Origin: Moritella marina ATCC 15381
Lineage (GTDB): Bacteria; Pseudomonadota; Gammaproteobacteria; Enterobacterales; Moritellaceae
Assembly (NCBI RefSeq): GCF_008931805.1
Contig: NZ_CP044399.1
Coordinates: 744,001-808,000 of the forward strand
DNA length: 64,000 nt
Direction: 5' to 3'
The translations under genes and the position numbers were made by a program. Under the pieces are notes generated by a model. The model had not been told where the DNA came from. It was given only the letters and a program-made list of their open reading frames with translations, and did not search any database. This document shows, piece by piece, positions 62,729 through 64,000 of this stretch; the first letter of the stretch is position 1, and every line of letters begins with the position of its first letter.

Positions 62729-63616
62729 TTGTTGTTACATCTAGAAAGTATTAACGCTTGGTCAACTTTCGACGCTGAAAAAACCAATAATGCCGACGAT
62801 AATACAGTCGCTATACCAGCTTGGCCAAAACTCGAATTTGTACCGGCAATGCAGCGTCGTCGTTTAAGTCCTTTCGCCAAGATTGCCTTGTATACAGCTG
62901 AAAATGCACTCTCTGCACCTTCTATACTTTCGACATTGCCAGAAACATTAAAGTCTGAATCAGCAAAGCCTAAAACACCAGAGCAAGCGGCACAAATCGA
63001 TATTGTGTTTTCCAGTCGTCATGGTGATTTGCATAAAACCGCAGAACTATTAACCGAATTAAGCGCAGATCAAGATATTTCTCCAACTGCGTTCAGTACT
63101 TCGGTACATAATGCGGTGCCGGGGTTGTACAGTATTCTCAAGCAAAATAAGCAAGCTATCAACGCCATTTCGGCAGGACAAGACAGTTTCTTCTATGCAT
63201 TCGTTGATGCGTATGCGCGACTAAAATCTGGGCGTTCTCATCAACTCCTTATCGTCCATGTTGACCGTCAGTTACCTGAGTTGTATTCACAGTTTGCAGA
63301 TGAACAACAAGTTGATCATGCGGTTGCTATGGTTGTTACGTCGACTGTCACGCCTGGGACAATTGCCAGTATAGAGATGAACTTTAACGCTTGTATTGAG
63401 AAAGACAAGATTGCAGAAGACAAGGCTGAAGAAGACAAGGCTGAGTTGAAATTACCAGCGGCGTTATGCTTTATGCATTGGTTTGATGCGGCAGTTAATT
63501 CAGCGCAGCCGTTATTGCAACCATTACAAGCATTACAACCATCACCACAGTTACAGTATAGATCTGAGCGCCATACCTGGACTTGTGAGTTAATCACTGG
63601 CGTGACGGATGTTTAA
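62729..63616 (+). CDS. Beta-ketoacyl synthase-like chain-length factor
   Basis: 295 residues, N-terminal-half ketosynthase family protein as found in aryl-polyene and related type II clusters. Seen: PAMQRRRLSPFAKIALYTAE, IDIVFSSRHGDLHKTAELL, and SPTAFSTSVHNAVPGLYSI, where the thiolase fold continues but the Cys-His-His triad is absent. A partner of the catalytic ketosynthase that tunes polyene length. Start is TTG 62729 with AGGAGA just upstream; there is no ATG nearby. A Glu/Lys/Ala-rich insert lies near residues 225-245. Overlaps the next gene by 8 bp. Confidence 0.8.
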   Translation: MLLHLESINAWSTFDAEKTNNADDNTVAIPAWPKLEFVPAMQRRRLSPFAKIALYTAENALSAPSILSTLPETLKSESAKPKTPEQAAQIDIVFSSRHGDLHKTAELLTELSADQDISPTAFSTSVHNAVPGLYSILKQNKQAINAISAGQDSFFYAFVDAYARLKSGRSHQLLIVHVDRQLPELYSQFADEQQVDHAVAMVVTSTVTPGTIASIEMNFNACIEKDKIAEDKAEEDKAELKLPAALCFMHWFDAAVNSAQPLLQPLQALQPSPQLQYRSERHTWTCELITGVTDV

Positions 63617-64000
63617 GGCTCTTAACTCTGTTTATAAGACACTAAACTACCTTTGGCGGTTATTTGCTACTGCGTTGTGCTTTAGCTTATTTGGTGTGGG
63701 TGGGGTGATACTCACGGTATTAGTGTTTCCGTTACAAAAGTTGTGTATTCGCGGCGAACAAGCACAAAAGCGGGCTGCACGTAAAACCGTACATTATAGC
63801 TTTCGATTTTTTATTGCGACGATGGCGTTTACTCGGATCTTTCAATTTGAACTAAGTGATCGCGCTGAACTTGCGCAGTTACAAGGCCAGCTTATTCTCG
63901 CTAATCACCCGTCATTGATCGATGTGGTGGTATTACTTTCTATGTTACCGAATGCTGATTGTGTCGTTAAAGCACACTTATTCCGTAACCCATTTATTCG
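63609..64000 (+). CDS. Lysophospholipid/1-acylglycerol-phosphate acyltransferase family protein (3' end outside window)
   Basis: The ATG at 63609 overlaps the previous stop; the frame stays open to the window end (130 codons). Two hydrophobic stretches (LFATALCFSLFGVGGVIL and FFIATMAFTRIFQFEL) precede the acyltransferase motif NHPSLID (HX4D, about residue 98), followed by VVVLLSMLPNADCVVK. Membrane acyltransferase expected to attach an acyl or polyene chain to a lipid. Its position after the ketosynthase-like factor is as in aryl-polyene clusters. Confidence 0.85.
   Translation, partial: MFKALNSVYKTLNYLWRLFATALCFSLFGVGGVILTVLVFPLQKLCIRGEQAQKRAARKTVHYSFRFFIATMAFTRIFQFELSDRAELAQLQGQLILANHPSLIDVVVLLSMLPNADCVVKAHLFRNPFI

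Overview
The window looks like the chromosome of a marine, facultatively anaerobic gammaproteobacterium. The low-GC coding style, Pro-Arg-His-Leu-Pro tRNA block, chitobiose PTS, betaine genes and nitrous oxide reductase fit Moritella or a near relative (Psychromonas, Shewanella, Vibrio side). The genus is inference. There is no rRNA, CRISPR, prophage or intact insertion sequence; the mobile DNA visible is three short MITE-like elements.

Left part (1-10.1 kb): a NUDIX gene cut by the window edge, then a long minus-strand cluster. An ECF sigma factor and a ChrR-type zinc anti-sigma factor sit upstream of an eight-gene run: NTF2-like, SDR, FAD oxidoreductase, DUF1365, Cfa-like methyltransferase, DUF2878, chalcone-isomerase-like and DUF3833. 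Four promoter-like sites of the form TGATC(C/G)-N15/16-CGTAT(T/C) lie before the eight-gene run, before the sigma gene itself, before a LON-domain gene and before a lipoprotein gene. This is the strongest regulatory signal in the window and suggests one singlet-oxygen/lipid-stress regulon.

10.2-17.6 kb: a five-gene tRNA operon with a clear sigma70 promoter and terminator, a 161-bp MITE-like element, a YfcC-type carrier, an orphan C-terminal half of FtsZ (probable pseudogene), an ABC1/UbiB-family kinase, a MepB-family protein, a degenerate ORF and an unrecognised membrane protein. 18-22.3 kb: the chitobiose operon chbBCAFG (uptake, phosphorylation, deacetylation, hydrolysis), with a CRP-like site upstream. 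22.7-28.3 kb: fdhD with a YdeP-type molybdoenzyme, and a DUF2946/PepSY pair. 28.4-30.7 kb: a two-gene module of unknown function and a Spo0M-like protein.

31-40.8 kb: osmoprotection. betI-betB-betA turns choline into glycine betaine behind a perfect palindromic operator. A compact BCCT-like carrier, a MarR regulator and proX-proW-proV import betaine/choline. 41-49.1 kb: a complete nosRZDFYL operon for N2O respiration behind an FNR-type site.

49.2-61.3 kb: an AraC regulator with a lipoprotein alkylsulfatase, a tautomerase-fold gene, a TonB receptor, a PQQ-type beta-propeller lipoprotein and a large Tat-exported PhoD phosphatase behind a Pho box. The right edge (61.4-64 kb) carries a methyltransferase, a ketosynthase-like chain-length factor and a truncated acyltransferase, in the order expected for one end of an aryl-polyene-type cluster that continues outside the window.
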